Positions 15,701 through 24,489 are shown, numbered from the stretch's first letter. The stretch is 64,000 bases of DNA from Robertkochia aurantiaca (GCF_020166495.1 NZ_JAINZS010000005.1:62001-126000); one strand, 5' to 3'. The notes: generated by a model from the letters alone, not told the origin. Program-made: numbers and translations.

Positions 15701-18017
15701 GTCCGCTTACGGGAAGTACACCGTTAAACGGAAGTTCGATCTTGGAGCGAATGGTGAAAGGCGCCGAATTGACATCGACATTCACGCCAAATTGAAAGCC
15801 GTACTCCTGACTGTTAACTGAACCGTCTGCAGTTCCTGATGTGGTGAAATCGATGGTGGCTTTTCCTCCGGCTCCCCCGAATGACATATTAGTTTCATCG
15901 AACTGATCCAGATAATCGGTATTTCCTGATGGATCGAGCATCAGTCCCATGAAACCAAGTCCGAAATATCCGGTACCCGGATCATTATTCCAGAAAGGAT
16001 GCTGCACAGGGAGATTCAATCCGGTACCATTAAGCGGATCTATTGCGAAAACATCATTGATATCTGCAATACCATCATTATCATCATCAGGATCAATCAG
16101 GTCAGATATAAAATCGCCGTCATTATCCTTAGGCTTGCTTCCTGCTGAACATATATCCGTCCCGTTGGCTTCTTCATCAGCATTGGTAAAGCCATCTTTA
16201 TCATAATCAGCCAGGGGATCATAATCAGGGTCTTCCGGCCCTGGACAAACACCATAGTCGGCAGGTTCGAATACTGTAAGCTTGTCAGCGCCGTAAGTTG
16301 CAGCCCATATAGTGCCGGGAAATATTTCATTGTCACCCTGTGCGATCACATCAAGAGGTGTGCTGCCAAATCCGCTTAAAAAGCCATTGTTTTTCAGAAC
16401 CAGCCCGCTACCGGATGAGTTGAGAACGTACCGGTTAATATTGCCGTTAAAAGAGGCAGCCAATATATCTCCCTGCATGGCTCCTTCAAAGTTAGATGCT
16501 GTGTATTCACAGATACCGTTGGTCGATGAACTGACAATATCAAGCATGTTCAGGTCCGGATTACCAAGGTCATCAGTAGTATACGCACCTTGTCGTGGAT
16601 CATCAGGAAAGTCTGCCATTGTAAAAGAACTCTTGAAATATCCTGAAACGCCTGCCAGCAGGGCACTCCATTGATAATTACCGCTCTCAACCCATTGAGA
16701 ACCGTTGTATTCGTACTCGATAACCCCTGCCTTGGAGGGAAAAGCCCTGATCGGAACCGGGTGCCCTGCATAATAAGTGTTATTAGCGTCATTTATAGTA
16801 CCTACATAATGTAACTGATCACCATGTGTTTTCCCTCCTTCCAGGTTAAACTCATTGGTGATATAATCTCCTGAAGATGGGTTATAAGAAGAAGAATAAT
16901 GATCTCCTTTCAGGTTCCCAGAGCTGTCATAAATAGGAGGCGGACCACCCCAGCCGGAATTCGGACCATTGTCATAGGTGTAGATGTTCCCGTTCTGGGT
17001 AACCACGACATCATATGCATTTCTGTAGCCTGGCGAAAAGATCTGAACAGGTCCTCCTGCCTCGGGAAATGACTGGTTCAGTCCGTTATTCCCTCCGAAG
17101 GGATCACCCAGGTCGATGGTGGCATTGTAAAGCGGGTGATTGGCTGTATACGGAAAATCAGGATGCGTGTTATTAATATCAGTCCGTTCAGGGTCGTTTA
17201 AGGTTGGAAGATCATATAAAAACTTTGTCACTCCGTCTCTTTGATCGATATACCCCCCACCACTGGCTATCTCCATCTCTTCCAGCTGGGTAAGATCGAC
17301 TATCAGGATCGCACCGGCGAGAAAGTATTCTGAGGAACCTGCAAAATTATTACTGGGAGCGCCCTGGTTGGTATTACCTCCCTGCTGCACTAAGAGATAT
17401 TTCCGGCCGTTTCTTGTGAACATATCCATTCCGTTGGTAGAATGGTTTTCTTCACATCTCGGCAGGCCCCTTACCAGGTCCAGCTTATCCCAGCTGCTTC
17501 CATTCCAGGTAAGCCTGGAGATCACTCCGGAATTGGTATCGAGGTTCAGGTCATTACCGGGCTCGTTCTTTCCCCCGATACGCCAGTCTGATGAGGATAC
17601 ATAGATCACGGGGTTTGCCGCCGTACCATCCAGCAGAATACCGGTTATCTGTCTTTGTTTCGTGGTATTTAAAGCGCCGTTATCATCATGATTGGGAATC
17701 TGATTCTTTATGACAAAAATTTCATTCTCTGAAGTAATGGTGTAAACTCCTGAACCGGGTACGGAGTTATCTCTTTCGATGACATACTCAAGAATTGATC
17801 CCTTTACCTCAGACACGTATAACTTTCCATTGGGTCCGAAATCCAGAGAAGTGGGGTTGGTAACGGTTTCGTTTATAACATCTGCCGAACCAAAGCTGAT
17901 GGTTTGTGCAGAAATTAAAGAAAGGCACAGCAGGAAGACAGGAAGTAACAGGTTTTTCAGTTTTCCCGATGTGATAGCAAATATGTGTAACGATAATTTG
18001 AGTAGCTGTCCGGCCAT
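6783..18017 (-). CDS. Giant T9SS-secreted multidomain surface protein (PKD, malectin, kelch, beta-helix)
   Basis: 3744 residues. Order seen: N-terminal hydrophobic signal (about 22-38, ending SAQ); sorbosone-dehydrogenase-like beta-propeller (about 40-600); aspartate-rich thrombospondin-3-like calcium repeats (about 600-650); lectin-like region; choice-of-anchor-D-like segment; malectin-like domain 1 (1023-1196); kelch repeats (1303-1609); malectin-like domain 2 (1719-1866); PKD 1-2; module A copy 1 (2049-2166); PKD 3; right-handed parallel beta-helix (2259-2782); PKD 4-5; module A copy 2 (2967-3084); PKD 6-10; module A copy 3 (3526-3642); T9SS type A sorting domain (3660-3744, YPNPGSDYI start). 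Every PKD has a WDFGDGNT-like motif (WSFGDGNT in PKD 10). Likely an adhesive or glycan-binding exported protein, possibly with polysaccharide-cleaving activity in the helix. PKD 6-9 are near identical (264-bp DNA repeats). The gene stands alone; no downstream partner is obvious. Confidence 0.93.
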   Translation of the reverse strand: MAGQLLKLSLHIFAITSGKLKNLLLPVFLLCLSLISAQTISFGSADVINETVTNPTSLDFGPNGKLYVSEVKGSILEYVIERDNSVPGSGVYTITSENEIFVIKNQIPNHDDNGALNTTKQRQITGILLDGTAANPVIYVSSSDWRIGGKNEPGNDLNLDTNSGVISRLTWNGSSWDKLDLVRGLPRCEENHSTNGMDMFTRNGRKYLLVQQGGNTNQGAPSNNFAGSSEYFLAGAILIVDLTQLEEMEIASGGGYIDQRDGVTKFLYDLPTLNDPERTDINNTHPDFPYTANHPLYNATIDLGDPFGGNNGLNQSFPEAGGPVQIFSPGYRNAYDVVVTQNGNIYTYDNGPNSGWGGPPPIYDSSGNLKGDHYSSSYNPSSGDYITNEFNLEGGKTHGDQLHYVGTINDANNTYYAGHPVPIRAFPSKAGVIEYEYNGSQWVESGNYQWSALLAGVSGYFKSSFTMADFPDDPRQGAYTTDDLGNPDLNMLDIVSSSTNGICEYTASNFEGAMQGDILAASFNGNINRYVLNSSGSGLVLKNNGFLSGFGSTPLDVIAQGDNEIFPGTIWAATYGADKLTVFEPADYGVCPGPEDPDYDPLADYDKDGFTNADEEANGTDICSAGSKPKDNDGDFISDLIDPDDDNDGIADINDVFAIDPLNGTGLNLPVQHPFWNNDPGTGYFGLGFMGLMLDPSGNTDYLDQFDETNMSFGGAGGKATIDFTTSGTADGSVNSQEYGFQFGVNVDVNSAPFTIRSKIELPFNGVLPVSGQSYGIFIGTGDQDNYLKMVLMNGLTAGDNVAGIEVYLEENGTGSSQVFDVPGLIDVIGVDLYFSVDPASQTVNLSYSLDNGQTINPLVNGLSIPASFLDPNDNKGMAVGLISTAGGSGQGYTATWDFIDITEDIPNTLTATPAALDFGTLNKDSSPAELSLELKNDGGVSDPDITVSDLAITGSHAALYSANVSLPITISPGSTAIIPVGFSPDGSAGIKSAEIPLSHDGQNSPLSVPVTAELTDTPVQNPIVRINAGGATDFTATDGGPVWESNPVNGSYTGSLYQVNTGNNYQANFSYAKRHSSIPGYIDQATFDAIYDLERYDPASGPEMVFSIPVENGDYVVNLYLGSSFSGTNIEGSRIFEIYLENQLVNAGFDPVAVFGFEVAGMLSYPVSVTDGVLNVSFGHLVENPQVNAIEIISGSAGNYPALTLAAIEDRRDLPGEIIDFTVSASGGDPNENTSYSISGQPAGIDIEPTNGQIFGTISEAALTGGPAGDGVHQVTVTVDKPSSSPYSTQFQWTVTDDSQIWFDKNESENYTARSECAFVQAGNKFYLFGGRQLPKNIDIYDYVTNTWTTLQSSAPQDFNHVQAVEYGGLIWILGAFKDNNYPDELATEFVWAFDPVSMKWFQGPPIPVSRQRGAAGVAIYQDKFYIVGGNTTGHNGGYVSYFDEFDPYTGEWKQLPDAPHGRDHFQAQVIQGKLYAVSGRLTGGDGGVFAPLVPEVDVYDFNSGSWSTLAADKNLPTPRAGTSVVNYKDQLVVIGGEASTQSSAFFETEIYDPVSASWSAAGDLISPRHGTQGIVSGDGIFITGGSPSKGGGSQKNMEYFNSDNPSGTSLTASVLGYPETVSFNGAVTVNVPLEVTGGNTAVFVNNVSISGSDAEFFNVTSGNLSANILNPDSSHNITVEYSGTASNALAFLTITYNNDQDAIIQLEVGETSATTLFSINAGGPQVDFNSTTFTADQYFSDGKTYTNNSALVPELYQTERSASPPFFSYNIPLDNGNYEIRLHFAEIFFGATGGGVGGVGSRVFDVLMEGNTILDNYDIFAEAGPETPVVKSFPIEITDGELNLYFTAEAAYGGVNQPKLSALEVIAIDKASGSPVASFTAVPTSGAVPLEVSFDASASTDDGSIVNYAWDFGDGNTANGITTSHTYQSAGTFTATLTVTDDQGNSTAEAVTITATDFSSSPPTASFTANPVNGPAPLNVDFDASASTDDGSIVSYAWDFGDGNTSSGTTSVHTYQTAGTYEALLTVTDDEGQSSQSSVTITVASPDGDAVTSLTLVDADSDTDILVLQDGQVLDVAVYGGKNLNVRANTSPETVGSVVFQLTGSLNQTKTESKAPYALFGDSGGNYKGELFPEGSYSLTAIPYSSSGGNGTAGTALTINFSIETVTGNTPPSVAFSADPTSGTIPLEVTFDASASTDDSSIVSYQWDFGDGNTGSGITATHTYQSAGVYTAVLTVTDDAGASASDSIEITATDTGTGDATVFYISPNGNDANNGTDPATPWQTIDKVNTHAFSAGDQILFEAGGSFPGSLIIDKQDAYDPSNPILVSTYGGTSKAMIMAGAGHGIQITDRGGVHFENLIVQGDGLNQNLGVGFLLINQLTGGQKVSNVSVKNSEVLGFGESGIAIVSLNDTSGFSDVLLENLNVHACRDRGITSLGAFSQSKQGYAHQNITVRSCEVFDIPGYDKGEHSGNGIVLSDVQNSVIEYSTVYNSGSGNTNCGGPVGIWYYDADQVTIQFNEVYNMSSGTGCDGGGFDLDGGVTNGVIQYNYSHDNEGPGYLVGQFTGSRAMNNITLRYNISENDARTNLGSITLFNDNTDFAVNNVSIYNNTVYLNETGGHANSSAIAIVDTGNSLGSNIDFYNNILMVENGAALIDISAQHDAGFYGNLYHSTGEFLISYKGSDYTSLDAFRASGNEFLNSENTGVEGDPLFNAPGSGGTIGFGNPLSALTAYKFSENSPAINAGINLSSDIADISDIGTVDFYGNSNQVGSSQDIGSYEYETITGGGTPPTVSFTADPINGTIPLTVNFDASGTTDDGTIVSYIWDFGDGNTGNGVTTTYTFQTAGVFTVTLTVTDDQGNSSSDTVEITATDNSSTAPVASFSADPVNGTAPLLVNFDASASSDNGAITGYDWDFGDGNTASGITTNHTFQTAGSYEVVLTVTDDDGQTGQTSATITVSSPDGDAVVSFTLIDADTNTDLLELQEGQILDVLEYGNRNLNIRANTFPEIVGSVVLELVGPLSNTRKESVSPYALFGDSGGNYKGEQLPQGTYTLTAIPYSSSGGNGTAGTSLTVNFTIGTIAGDTPPSAAFTADPLSGTAPLEVSFDASASSDDGSIVSYEWDFGDGNTGSGITALHTYQTTGSFTATLTVTDDQSNSSTETATITVNENTASPPVASFTADPLSGTVPLEVSFDASASSDDGSIVSYEWDFGDGNTGSGITAIHTYQTTGSFTATLTVTDDQSNSSTETATITVNENTASPPVASFTADPLSGTVPLEVSFDASASSDDGSIVSYEWDFGDGNTGSGVTAIHTYQTTGSFTATLTVTDDQSNSSTETATIMVIENTASPPVASFTADPLSGTVPLEVSFDASASSDDGSIVSYEWDFGDGNTGSGVTTLHTYQTAGSFTATLTVTDDQGNPDSETATIVVNETLTGPVAIITADPLSGTSPLTVQFSGSGSVPGDSPISSYEWSFGDGNTSFAAEPQHIYQNAGSYITTLVVTDGNGLTDQESVTINVSEPGDAVTSFTLVNAETNADLYEIQDGAVLDANELGAIFINIRANTSPSVVGSVVMNLSGAATVSRTESVAPYALFGDSGGDYYGSKLPEGNYVLSATPYSSSGGNGTAGASLTVSFSISPATATKFPDEVTEGEIYNGSSEEPLLYPNPGSDYIRLATGDQSPSKSLFRIFDINGRLVKEVNPEFQSGVYTISTSDLQNGNYILSSESTDGVSSSYRFSIVK
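7780..8730 (-). repeat. Four near-identical 264-bp tandem repeats encoding PKD domains 6-9
   Basis: The same word recurs at 7841, 8105, 8369 and 8633, a period of exactly 264 bp (88 codons). Units differ by only a few bases, far less than the other PKD domains of the gene, so the array has been expanded or homogenised recently. The period is a multiple of three and keeps the frame. Confidence 0.92.
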
Positions 18018-18248
18018 ACCCCTGGATATTTATGTAATTAATAAACGATTTGAGCAAATATCAGATGGGGCAGTCCGGGGGATTTATGTCACGCTAAAAG
18101 TCTAAAATATTCTTAAAATTCAATGTTTTTATCGATAAATATGAATGTTTGTCGGTCATCGAACAGCAGTTCGTAAATAACTGAAAATCAGTGAGAAAGA
18201 TAGCTGTTTGAATTGAGAAAAGACTGCTTTTTTTCGGTAAGAAAATGA

Positions 18249-18280
18249 AAAAGGCCTACAGAAAATTCAGCAGGCCTCAG
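18249..18280 (-). terminator. Possible terminator of the metal-efflux operon
   Basis: On the minus strand an AGGCCT half, an 18-nt spacer and a second AGGCCT followed by TTTTTC form a 6-7 bp hairpin, 20-50 nt after the adaptor stop codon. Confidence 0.5.
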
Positions 18281-18301
18281 ACAATTCATTTAAGGGTTCT
18301 T

Positions 18302-20041
18302 TTAATAAGGTTCGATCATTTCACTGGTTTCACCACATTTATGCATGGAAGCACCGAAATACGGGTTCTCGATCTCTTTTGAAAAGCTTAACCAATAGGC
18401 TCCCTGGTTGTTGTTCGCCATGGGACAATATTGCTGATAGACCATATTCTTCACTCCAAAAGTTTTGGCCGCCTCTATCATCAATGAAGAAACGCTTTGA
18501 AATTCCCTTCGCTGAGCTTCTATACTTTCAGCCTGTTGCAGATTCTTTAGGTGGAGTGACAGATCGGAGCGTGTTTTCTTCCAAAATTCCTCTGCTTCTT
18601 TAACCCCGGTCTTATCGTTCATTCTTTCAAGTATAGCATTGAGCGTTTCTGCGGCATCTCCGGCCTCGTTCGCTTTGTCTGACGACAAGGCTTTTGTCAG
18701 ATCCATATACTTGCTCAGGAGCTTTTCGAAATCATTTCTGAAAGCTTCAGGTACATTCTCGGCATTAATCTCAGGTAAGTCTGTTCTAACCTGAAAATCG
18801 TCACCTTCACTTCCGTTTTCTGTCTGATTCATCATAGAGGGTTTTCCCTGTAACTGGGCTGCAGCATCTACGGTAAAAGTGCCATTCACTACGATTTCAT
18901 CTCCGCTGTTCAAACCTGACAACACCAGCTCGCGTTCCCCGGCCGAAGGGCCCAGACGTACTTCCCGCATCTCGAAGACAGCTTTTTCGGGATCGGTTTT
19001 TACATACACAACCGATCTTTCCCCGGTCCAAAGAATGGCACTGGAAGGAATATATAACCCTGACTCATCAGATGCATGCTGAAGTTCCACTTCTCCACTA
19101 ACAAACATTCCGGGCTTCAGTCGCTTCTGATCGTTCTTGAGTTCGACCCTTACCGAAATGGTTCGGGTAGCTGTATTCATCAAAGGGTCGATGAAATCTA
19201 TAGTCGCAATAATACTGTCATTGGGGAATGCTTTAGTGGCCAATGTAATTGGCTGTCCCTCCTCTAAAAGGGAGCTTTGATTTTCATAGGCATCAAAAAC
19301 TGCCCAAACCGATGAGAGATCAGCAATACGGAACAAGGGTTGTCCTTCTTTCACATAATCTCCTTCCTGAACCAGCTTTTCTGTAATAGTTCCTGATACC
19401 GTGGCATAAATGGGGAAATATTCTTTCACCTTACCAGACTCTTCGATCTCAGCGATTTGCAACTCGGTTAATTTCCACAGTTTGAGTTTTTTACGAACAG
19501 CCCTGTATAATTCAGGCTGAGAATTGCGCATGGAGGCTGAGGTGATAAGTTCCTGTTGAGCTGCCACCAGTTCGGGTGAATATATCGTAGCCAGCAACTG
19601 ACCTTTCCGAACAGTTTCACCGGTTGAATTCACGCGCAGATCTTCTATTCTTCCGGCAAAGTAACTCGCCTGTATCTTATTCATTTCCTCATTCTCCCTG
19701 ATTTTTCCGGTTAGCTCAACAGATCGCTCTCCTGCGCTTCCGGCATCCAGCTTCAGCGTACGGATATCTGCCAGTGCCATAGCGGTTTCTGTAAGTGTGA
19801 ACTGCTCAGCAGAGAGTCCTTCTTCGCCCTGTTCCGCCGGAATGAGATCCATGCCGCATATCGGACAGTCACCCGGTTCAGGCTGCATGATCTGCGGATG
19901 CATGGAACAGGTCCACATCTGGGCGGTTTCGGTTTCGGCTGCTTCTTCAGGAATTGTCTTTTCTGAACTTCCGAAGATGAAATAGCCGGCCATCAGCCCT
20001 ATGATCAGGGCTATAAGGCCATATAAAAGATTTTTTTTCAT
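18302..20041 (-). CDS. cusB: CusB-type RND periplasmic adaptor with N-terminal metal-binding domain and C-terminal DUF3347
   Basis: 579 residues. N-terminal membrane anchor (about 5-24), then a heavy-metal-binding domain with WTCSMHPQI and [10 protein letters not shown] (about 43-66), then barrel-sandwich and lipoyl-type regions of an HlyD/CusB adaptor (about 95-400), then DUF3347 (about 425-575) with YQQYCPMANNNQGAYWLS and a final HKCGE. It bridges the RND pump and the outer-membrane channel and passes Cu(I) or Ag(I) to the pump. The ATG overlaps the PepSY stop as ATGA, so translation is coupled. It is the last gene of the operon, far from its pump gene. Confidence 0.93.
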   Translation of the reverse strand: MKKNLLYGLIALIIGLMAGYFIFGSSEKTIPEEAAETETAQMWTCSMHPQIMQPEPGDCPICGMDLIPAEQGEEGLSAEQFTLTETAMALADIRTLKLDAGSAGERSVELTGKIRENEEMNKIQASYFAGRIEDLRVNSTGETVRKGQLLATIYSPELVAAQQELITSASMRNSQPELYRAVRKKLKLWKLTELQIAEIEESGKVKEYFPIYATVSGTITEKLVQEGDYVKEGQPLFRIADLSSVWAVFDAYENQSSLLEEGQPITLATKAFPNDSIIATIDFIDPLMNTATRTISVRVELKNDQKRLKPGMFVSGEVELQHASDESGLYIPSSAILWTGERSVVYVKTDPEKAVFEMREVRLGPSAGERELVLSGLNSGDEIVVNGTFTVDAAAQLQGKPSMMNQTENGSEGDDFQVRTDLPEINAENVPEAFRNDFEKLLSKYMDLTKALSSDKANEAGDAAETLNAILERMNDKTGVKEAEEFWKKTRSDLSLHLKNLQQAESIEAQRREFQSVSSLMIEAAKTFGVKNMVYQQYCPMANNNQGAYWLSFSKEIENPYFGASMHKCGETSEMIEPY

Positions 20042-20742
20042 CGTTTTAATTTAAATTTTCTAACCGTTGGGGAACTTATAAACCATAAAACAAAGCCACT
20101 GAGTACCGTGATCAGCCCCAGTAATGAAAATGCCCGCAATACGGTAGTATTAAAATCATCTCTCGTCTGGTAATCCATGGTATGTGTCATCCAAAGAAAA
20201 TCAAACCACCGCCAGTCCCGGTAACGAAGCGTTTCAAACTGCCCGTTACTTACCGAAACATAGGATCGTATGTTCTCGTCTCCCTTATAACTAATCACCC
20301 AGGCCGGAAGGGGTTTACCCCTGTATTCGTGGTGATCTCCGGTATGGGTTATCTTTTCGACCGAAATCACCTCCAGACCGGGCTTCATTTCTTTCTCTGC
20401 CACTGCCAGTGCCTCTTCAGCCGTTATACTCTCTTTGGTTTCTCCTGTTCTGCCATGAACAAGTACCTTGTTGTTCACCCAGAAATAAGGTTCTCCTGAT
20501 ATTTCCTTTAATTCCATCGAATGTATCTTCTCAGAAAAGCCTGCCCTTTCAGGAGCCAGAAGATCATTGAAACCTGCGACTTGCTTATTCTGGTTTCTGA
20601 AATGGTCTCCATGAATCTCATCGATGTCTGTCCAACTGAAATATATTCCGCTTATAGTCCACATCAGAAATTGTATTCCCAGAAATATCCCCAAATACCG
20701 GTGGGCTTTCCGGATTTTCATTGCTGTTTTTCTTTTTACCAT
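20038..20742 (-). CDS. PepSY domain membrane protein
   Basis: 234 residues with one membrane helix near each end (about 15-35 and 200-225) and a periplasmic PepSY region between, including ITAEEALAVAEKEMKPG and a GKPLPAWVISY strand. PepSY-TM proteins of this size often sit in metal and heme clusters; some act as membrane redox subunits, others as inhibitors or chaperones, and the role here is not known. Starts 6 nt after the P-type ATPase gene and overlaps the adaptor gene by four bases, so it belongs to the operon. Confidence 0.88.
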   Translation of the reverse strand: MVKRKTAMKIRKAHRYLGIFLGIQFLMWTISGIYFSWTDIDEIHGDHFRNQNKQVAGFNDLLAPERAGFSEKIHSMELKEISGEPYFWVNNKVLVHGRTGETKESITAEEALAVAEKEMKPGLEVISVEKITHTGDHHEYRGKPLPAWVISYKGDENIRSYVSVSNGQFETLRYRDWRWFDFLWMTHTMDYQTRDDFNTTVLRAFSLLGLITVLSGFVLWFISSPTVRKFKLKR

Positions 20743-20748
20743 AGTTAT

Positions 20749-23247
20749 TTATTGGTCAAGTTTTATCATTCGTAATCTCAGGGCATTCGAAATAACCGAA
20801 ACTGAAGAAAAGCTCATCGCCAGAGCCGCGATCATGGGTGATAACAGGATCCCGAAGAACGGATACAAAATACCAGCCGCTACCGGTACTCCCAGTACAT
20901 TGTAAATAAGGGCAAAGAAAAGGTTCTGCCTGATATTCTTCATCACGTTACGACTCAGGGACCTGGCCTTGAAAATATCGTCAAGATCTCCTTCCACCAA
21001 AGTGATACCGGCACTTTCTATGGCCACATCGGTTCCGGTACCCATGGCAATCCCCACATCGCTTTTCGCCAGGGCCGGTGCGTCATTAATTCCATCTCCT
21101 GCCATAGCTAACATAGCTCCGCGTTCCTGATGCTCGGTGACTACTTTGAGTTTATCTTCAGGTAACATTCGGGCTTCGAATGAATCGATCCCGAGCCTAG
21201 CAGCAACCGATCCGGCCGTAAGCTCGTTATCTCCCGTTAACATTATTATTTTTAGTCCGTCTGCTCTTAACTTTTGAACGGCTGCCTTACTGCTCTCCTT
21301 TATCTGATCGGCAATGACCACCAATCCCAGAAGTATTCCGGCAGACCCGGCAAATGATACCGTCTTTCCCTCAGCGCGAAAGTCATCTGCCTTATTCATC
21401 AGTTCTTTCTGAATGTCAATCCCGTTCTCCTGCATGAAAGCATCATTACCCAATACTATCTCGTTTCCCTTATCAATGGCTTTTACTCCTCTTCCGGTAA
21501 CCGATTCAAAATCTTGCACCTGCTCTGGGGTAATATCCTCTTGCCTGCCATAAGAAATGATGGCACGTGAAAGGGGGTGTTCACTAGCACTGCTCAGGTT
21601 TACAATGGTCTGAAGTAAGACTGCCTTCTCTGTTGCTTCTGCCGGGATCACACTTTCTACGGAAGGCTTTCCTTCTGTAAGGGTACCTGTTTTGTCGACC
21701 AGTAAAGTATCGACCTTACTGAATTTTTCCAGCGCTTCTGCATTTTTCACAAGAATCCCGTTCTGCGCTCCCTTTCCTACCCCAACCATGACCGACATGG
21801 GGGTGGCGAGCCCCAGTGCACACGGACAGGCGATGATCAGTACGGCTATAGCGTTGACCAAGGCATAAACATAGGCAGGTTCAGGCCCGAACACAGACCA
21901 GATAATAAAGGTCACTACCGAAACCAATACCACGATGGGCACGAACCATGCTGAGATCCTGTCGGCCAGGTTCTGTATGGGTGCCCTGCTTCTGCTGGCT
22001 TCATTGACCATTTTGATTATCTGCGACAGCAGCGTATCTGCACCCACCTTTTCGGCTTTGATCAACAAGGTCCCGTTCTTGTTCAGGGTACCGCTTTTAA
22101 CGGTATCGCCCACGGCCTTCTCTACCGGGATGGGTTCACCGGTGATCATTGACTCATCAACCGAAGTCCTGCCATCAACAACCACTCCATCAACAGGAAT
22201 CTTTTCTCCGGGTCTTACCCGCAAAACATCTTCCTGTTGAACCTGTTCAAGCGGTATTTCTTCTTCTTTACCATCTTTGACCCTGATAGCTGTTGCCGGA
22301 GCCAGTTTAAGCAGCTCCTTGATTGCCTGATTGGTTTTCCCGTGTGCTCTTGCCTCCAGAACCTGCCCCATCAATACCAGGGTTAGGATCACAGTGGCTG
22401 CTTCAAAATAGACATGTACATTCCCACTCTCTGTTTTAAACTGATCCGGGAAAAAGTCGGGAAACACCAGGGCAGCCACACTAAATACCCAGGCCACCCC
22501 TGCTCCTATCCCAATAAGTGTGAACATATTGAGATTCATGGTCTTTAGTGAACGGTACGCTCTTTCAAAGAACATCCAGGTCGCATAAAACACTACCGGA
22601 ATCGACAAAAGGAGCTGTATCCAGTTCCAATACACAGGAGAGAGCAGATCGTACAAGGGATTCTCATCAAGCATGTCTGACATCGCGATCAGAAAAACGG
22701 GGACCGTAAAAACCACAGCTACCTTCAGTTTATTCAGCAGTTTGTGATATTGCTTCTCCTCTCCTGACAGCTCCGGTTCCTTTTTCACCAGGTCCATTCC
22801 GCATATCGGACAATCTCCGGGTTGATCCCTTTCCACCTCAGGGTGCATAGGGCAGGTGTAGATGGTTTTAGCTGTAGACTGAAGATCCACCTGTTCGACA
22901 AGGTCCATCCCACACACCGGACAATCACCGGGTTCATCATAGGTTTTATCACCTTCGCATTGCATGGGGCAGTAAAACTTCCCTGAACCCTTGCCTTTAG
23001 GCGGGTGTACTGGTTCAGAAGAATCAACCTTTTCTCCAGGTCTGGCTATTTTATAATGGCCGGTCTTTTCCTCAAATTTTCTTCTCAAAGTATTAAATGA
23101 AAGATCTTCCTTGGTTTCAACCATCGCCGATCCTTCTTCGAGAGAAACGGTAGCTTTGGTTACGCCTTCAATCTCCGAGAGCATTTCTTCTACATGCTTT
23201 CTGCAACCCTGGCAGGTCATTCCGGTGATTTGATATTCGGTTTTCAT
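20749..23247 (-). CDS. copA: Copper-translocating P1B-type ATPase
   Basis: 832 residues. Domain order: HMA domain with MTCQGC (Cys12, Cys15); two heavy-metal-binding modules (YCPMQCEGD...PVCGMDL and YTCPMHPEV...PICGMDL, about residues 90-150); eight-helix P1B core with the CPC metal site in [12 protein letters not shown] (about 475-480), phosphorylation motif [11 protein letters not shown] (about Asp516), SEHPLSRAI and [10 protein letters not shown]. The metal site and HP motif are those of Cu(I) exporters. It moves copper from cytoplasm to periplasm, where the RND system of the same operon can take it across the outer membrane. Confidence 0.96.
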   Translation of the reverse strand: MKTEYQITGMTCQGCRKHVEEMLSEIEGVTKATVSLEEGSAMVETKEDLSFNTLRRKFEEKTGHYKIARPGEKVDSSEPVHPPKGKGSGKFYCPMQCEGDKTYDEPGDCPVCGMDLVEQVDLQSTAKTIYTCPMHPEVERDQPGDCPICGMDLVKKEPELSGEEKQYHKLLNKLKVAVVFTVPVFLIAMSDMLDENPLYDLLSPVYWNWIQLLLSIPVVFYATWMFFERAYRSLKTMNLNMFTLIGIGAGVAWVFSVAALVFPDFFPDQFKTESGNVHVYFEAATVILTLVLMGQVLEARAHGKTNQAIKELLKLAPATAIRVKDGKEEEIPLEQVQQEDVLRVRPGEKIPVDGVVVDGRTSVDESMITGEPIPVEKAVGDTVKSGTLNKNGTLLIKAEKVGADTLLSQIIKMVNEASRSRAPIQNLADRISAWFVPIVVLVSVVTFIIWSVFGPEPAYVYALVNAIAVLIIACPCALGLATPMSVMVGVGKGAQNGILVKNAEALEKFSKVDTLLVDKTGTLTEGKPSVESVIPAEATEKAVLLQTIVNLSSASEHPLSRAIISYGRQEDITPEQVQDFESVTGRGVKAIDKGNEIVLGNDAFMQENGIDIQKELMNKADDFRAEGKTVSFAGSAGILLGLVVIADQIKESSKAAVQKLRADGLKIIMLTGDNELTAGSVAARLGIDSFEARMLPEDKLKVVTEHQERGAMLAMAGDGINDAPALAKSDVGIAMGTGTDVAIESAGITLVEGDLDDIFKARSLSRNVMKNIRQNLFFALIYNVLGVPVAAGILYPFFGILLSPMIAALAMSFSSVSVISNALRLRMIKLDQ

Positions 23248-23259
23248 GGTAATCTGTCT

Positions 23260-24483
23260 TTATAAAATAAAATTCAGAACAAGTCCTGCAGCCAACCAGG
23301 CATAGCATACAAAAGAGGCGTACTTAAGCGTCTTTTCCAGCAACTCGCTTTTTGGCGCCATTTCCTTCATATAAGACATCGACTTATACTTATAGAAACC
23401 ATGGTATACCAGAAAGGCAGAAACGAGTAAAAACCCGATATTTAAAAAGAATGTATAATCGATCTGGAAATGTTCTGCTTCAGATATCTTCACCTGTGAA
23501 GGGTCGGGTAACATCCCGGCCCAGGAGAATCCGTAATGCATGATCAGGGAAGCAGCTATCAGGGAAGCGAAAAGAAGGAAAAGTATAAAGAAGGCCATCT
23601 TCCAACCATAGTACTTTGCGTTGATACGCAATACAGGGAACACGACTAGATCGCTGAAAATAAAGGCCATCACTCCGGCAAAACTCACTCCTTTCCCAAA
23701 AAGTAAGGCCGCCAGCGGGATGTTTCCCATAGAGCCTATAAATGTGATAAAGGCTGCCACCGGACCTACGATAACATGCTCGAGTATGGTTAAAAAACCA
23801 AAGTTTGTTACCTCCGGACCGCTGTTGATAAAAAGCGTTCTGAAAAAGCTGTCCGGAATAAATACTGCCACCAAACCGGCTATGGTAAAGCCTACCGTAA
23901 CATCTTTCCAGACCATTTTCCATTCCATCACATATTGCCGGGAGACCTTTGCCCAGCTTTCACCCGATTTCAGTTTTTTTGAAATGGCCTTATCGGGATC
24001 GGCAGGATCTTCCTGCCCGCTTTCATCCAGCTTCTTTCGGGCCTTTTCGATCAGGTCTTTCGGGTTGATCAGTTTAACCAGTATGTAGCTGGTAAGAATC
24101 AGGATGATTCCTCCCACATATTCACCTACCACGAACTGCCATCCGAGAAAGATGGAAATAATGATACCCAGCTCGATCACCAAATTGGTCGATGCCAGTA
24201 AAAAAGCGACTGAAGCTATAAAACTGGCACCTTTCTTAAACAATGACTTGGTCGTGGCCAGAGCCGCAAAACTGCAGGAACTGCTTATGAAACCGAAAAA
24301 TGTTCCTAACAGTATATCCTTGCCCTTTGCCTTTCCCATGGTTTCCTGCATGCGTTTCTCGGTGACGAAAACCTGTATCATACTGCTGATAAGATAACCA
24401 AGTATGAATGCCCACAGGGCCATCCAGAAAAATCCAAGGGTGGTCATTGCCGCTTCACTCCATTGTTTAAAAAAAGGTGCCAT
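23260..24483 (-). CDS. ArsP/DUF318-type permease
   Basis: 407 residues with about ten membrane segments and the two half repeats of this permease family (PF03773 type): GFISSSCSFAALATTKSLFKKG in the first half and FITFIGSMGNIPLAALLFGKG in the second. A cytoplasmic charged loop lies near residues 140-180. Family members are linked with export of organoarsenic compounds or metals. The cysteine in SSSCSF is a plausible substrate contact. Its place between the copper ATPase and DUF3347 genes, with gaps of 12 and 6 nt, suggests a metal-related role, but the substrate is not shown by the sequence. Confidence 0.88.
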   Translation of the reverse strand: MAPFFKQWSEAAMTTLGFFWMALWAFILGYLISSMIQVFVTEKRMQETMGKAKGKDILLGTFFGFISSSCSFAALATTKSLFKKGASFIASVAFLLASTNLVIELGIIISIFLGWQFVVGEYVGGIILILTSYILVKLINPKDLIEKARKKLDESGQEDPADPDKAISKKLKSGESWAKVSRQYVMEWKMVWKDVTVGFTIAGLVAVFIPDSFFRTLFINSGPEVTNFGFLTILEHVIVGPVAAFITFIGSMGNIPLAALLFGKGVSFAGVMAFIFSDLVVFPVLRINAKYYGWKMAFFILFLLFASLIAASLIMHYGFSWAGMLPDPSQVKISEAEHFQIDYTFFLNIGFLLVSAFLVYHGFYKYKSMSYMKEMAPKSELLEKTLKYASFVCYAWLAAGLVLNFIL

Positions 24484-24489
24484 TATTGA

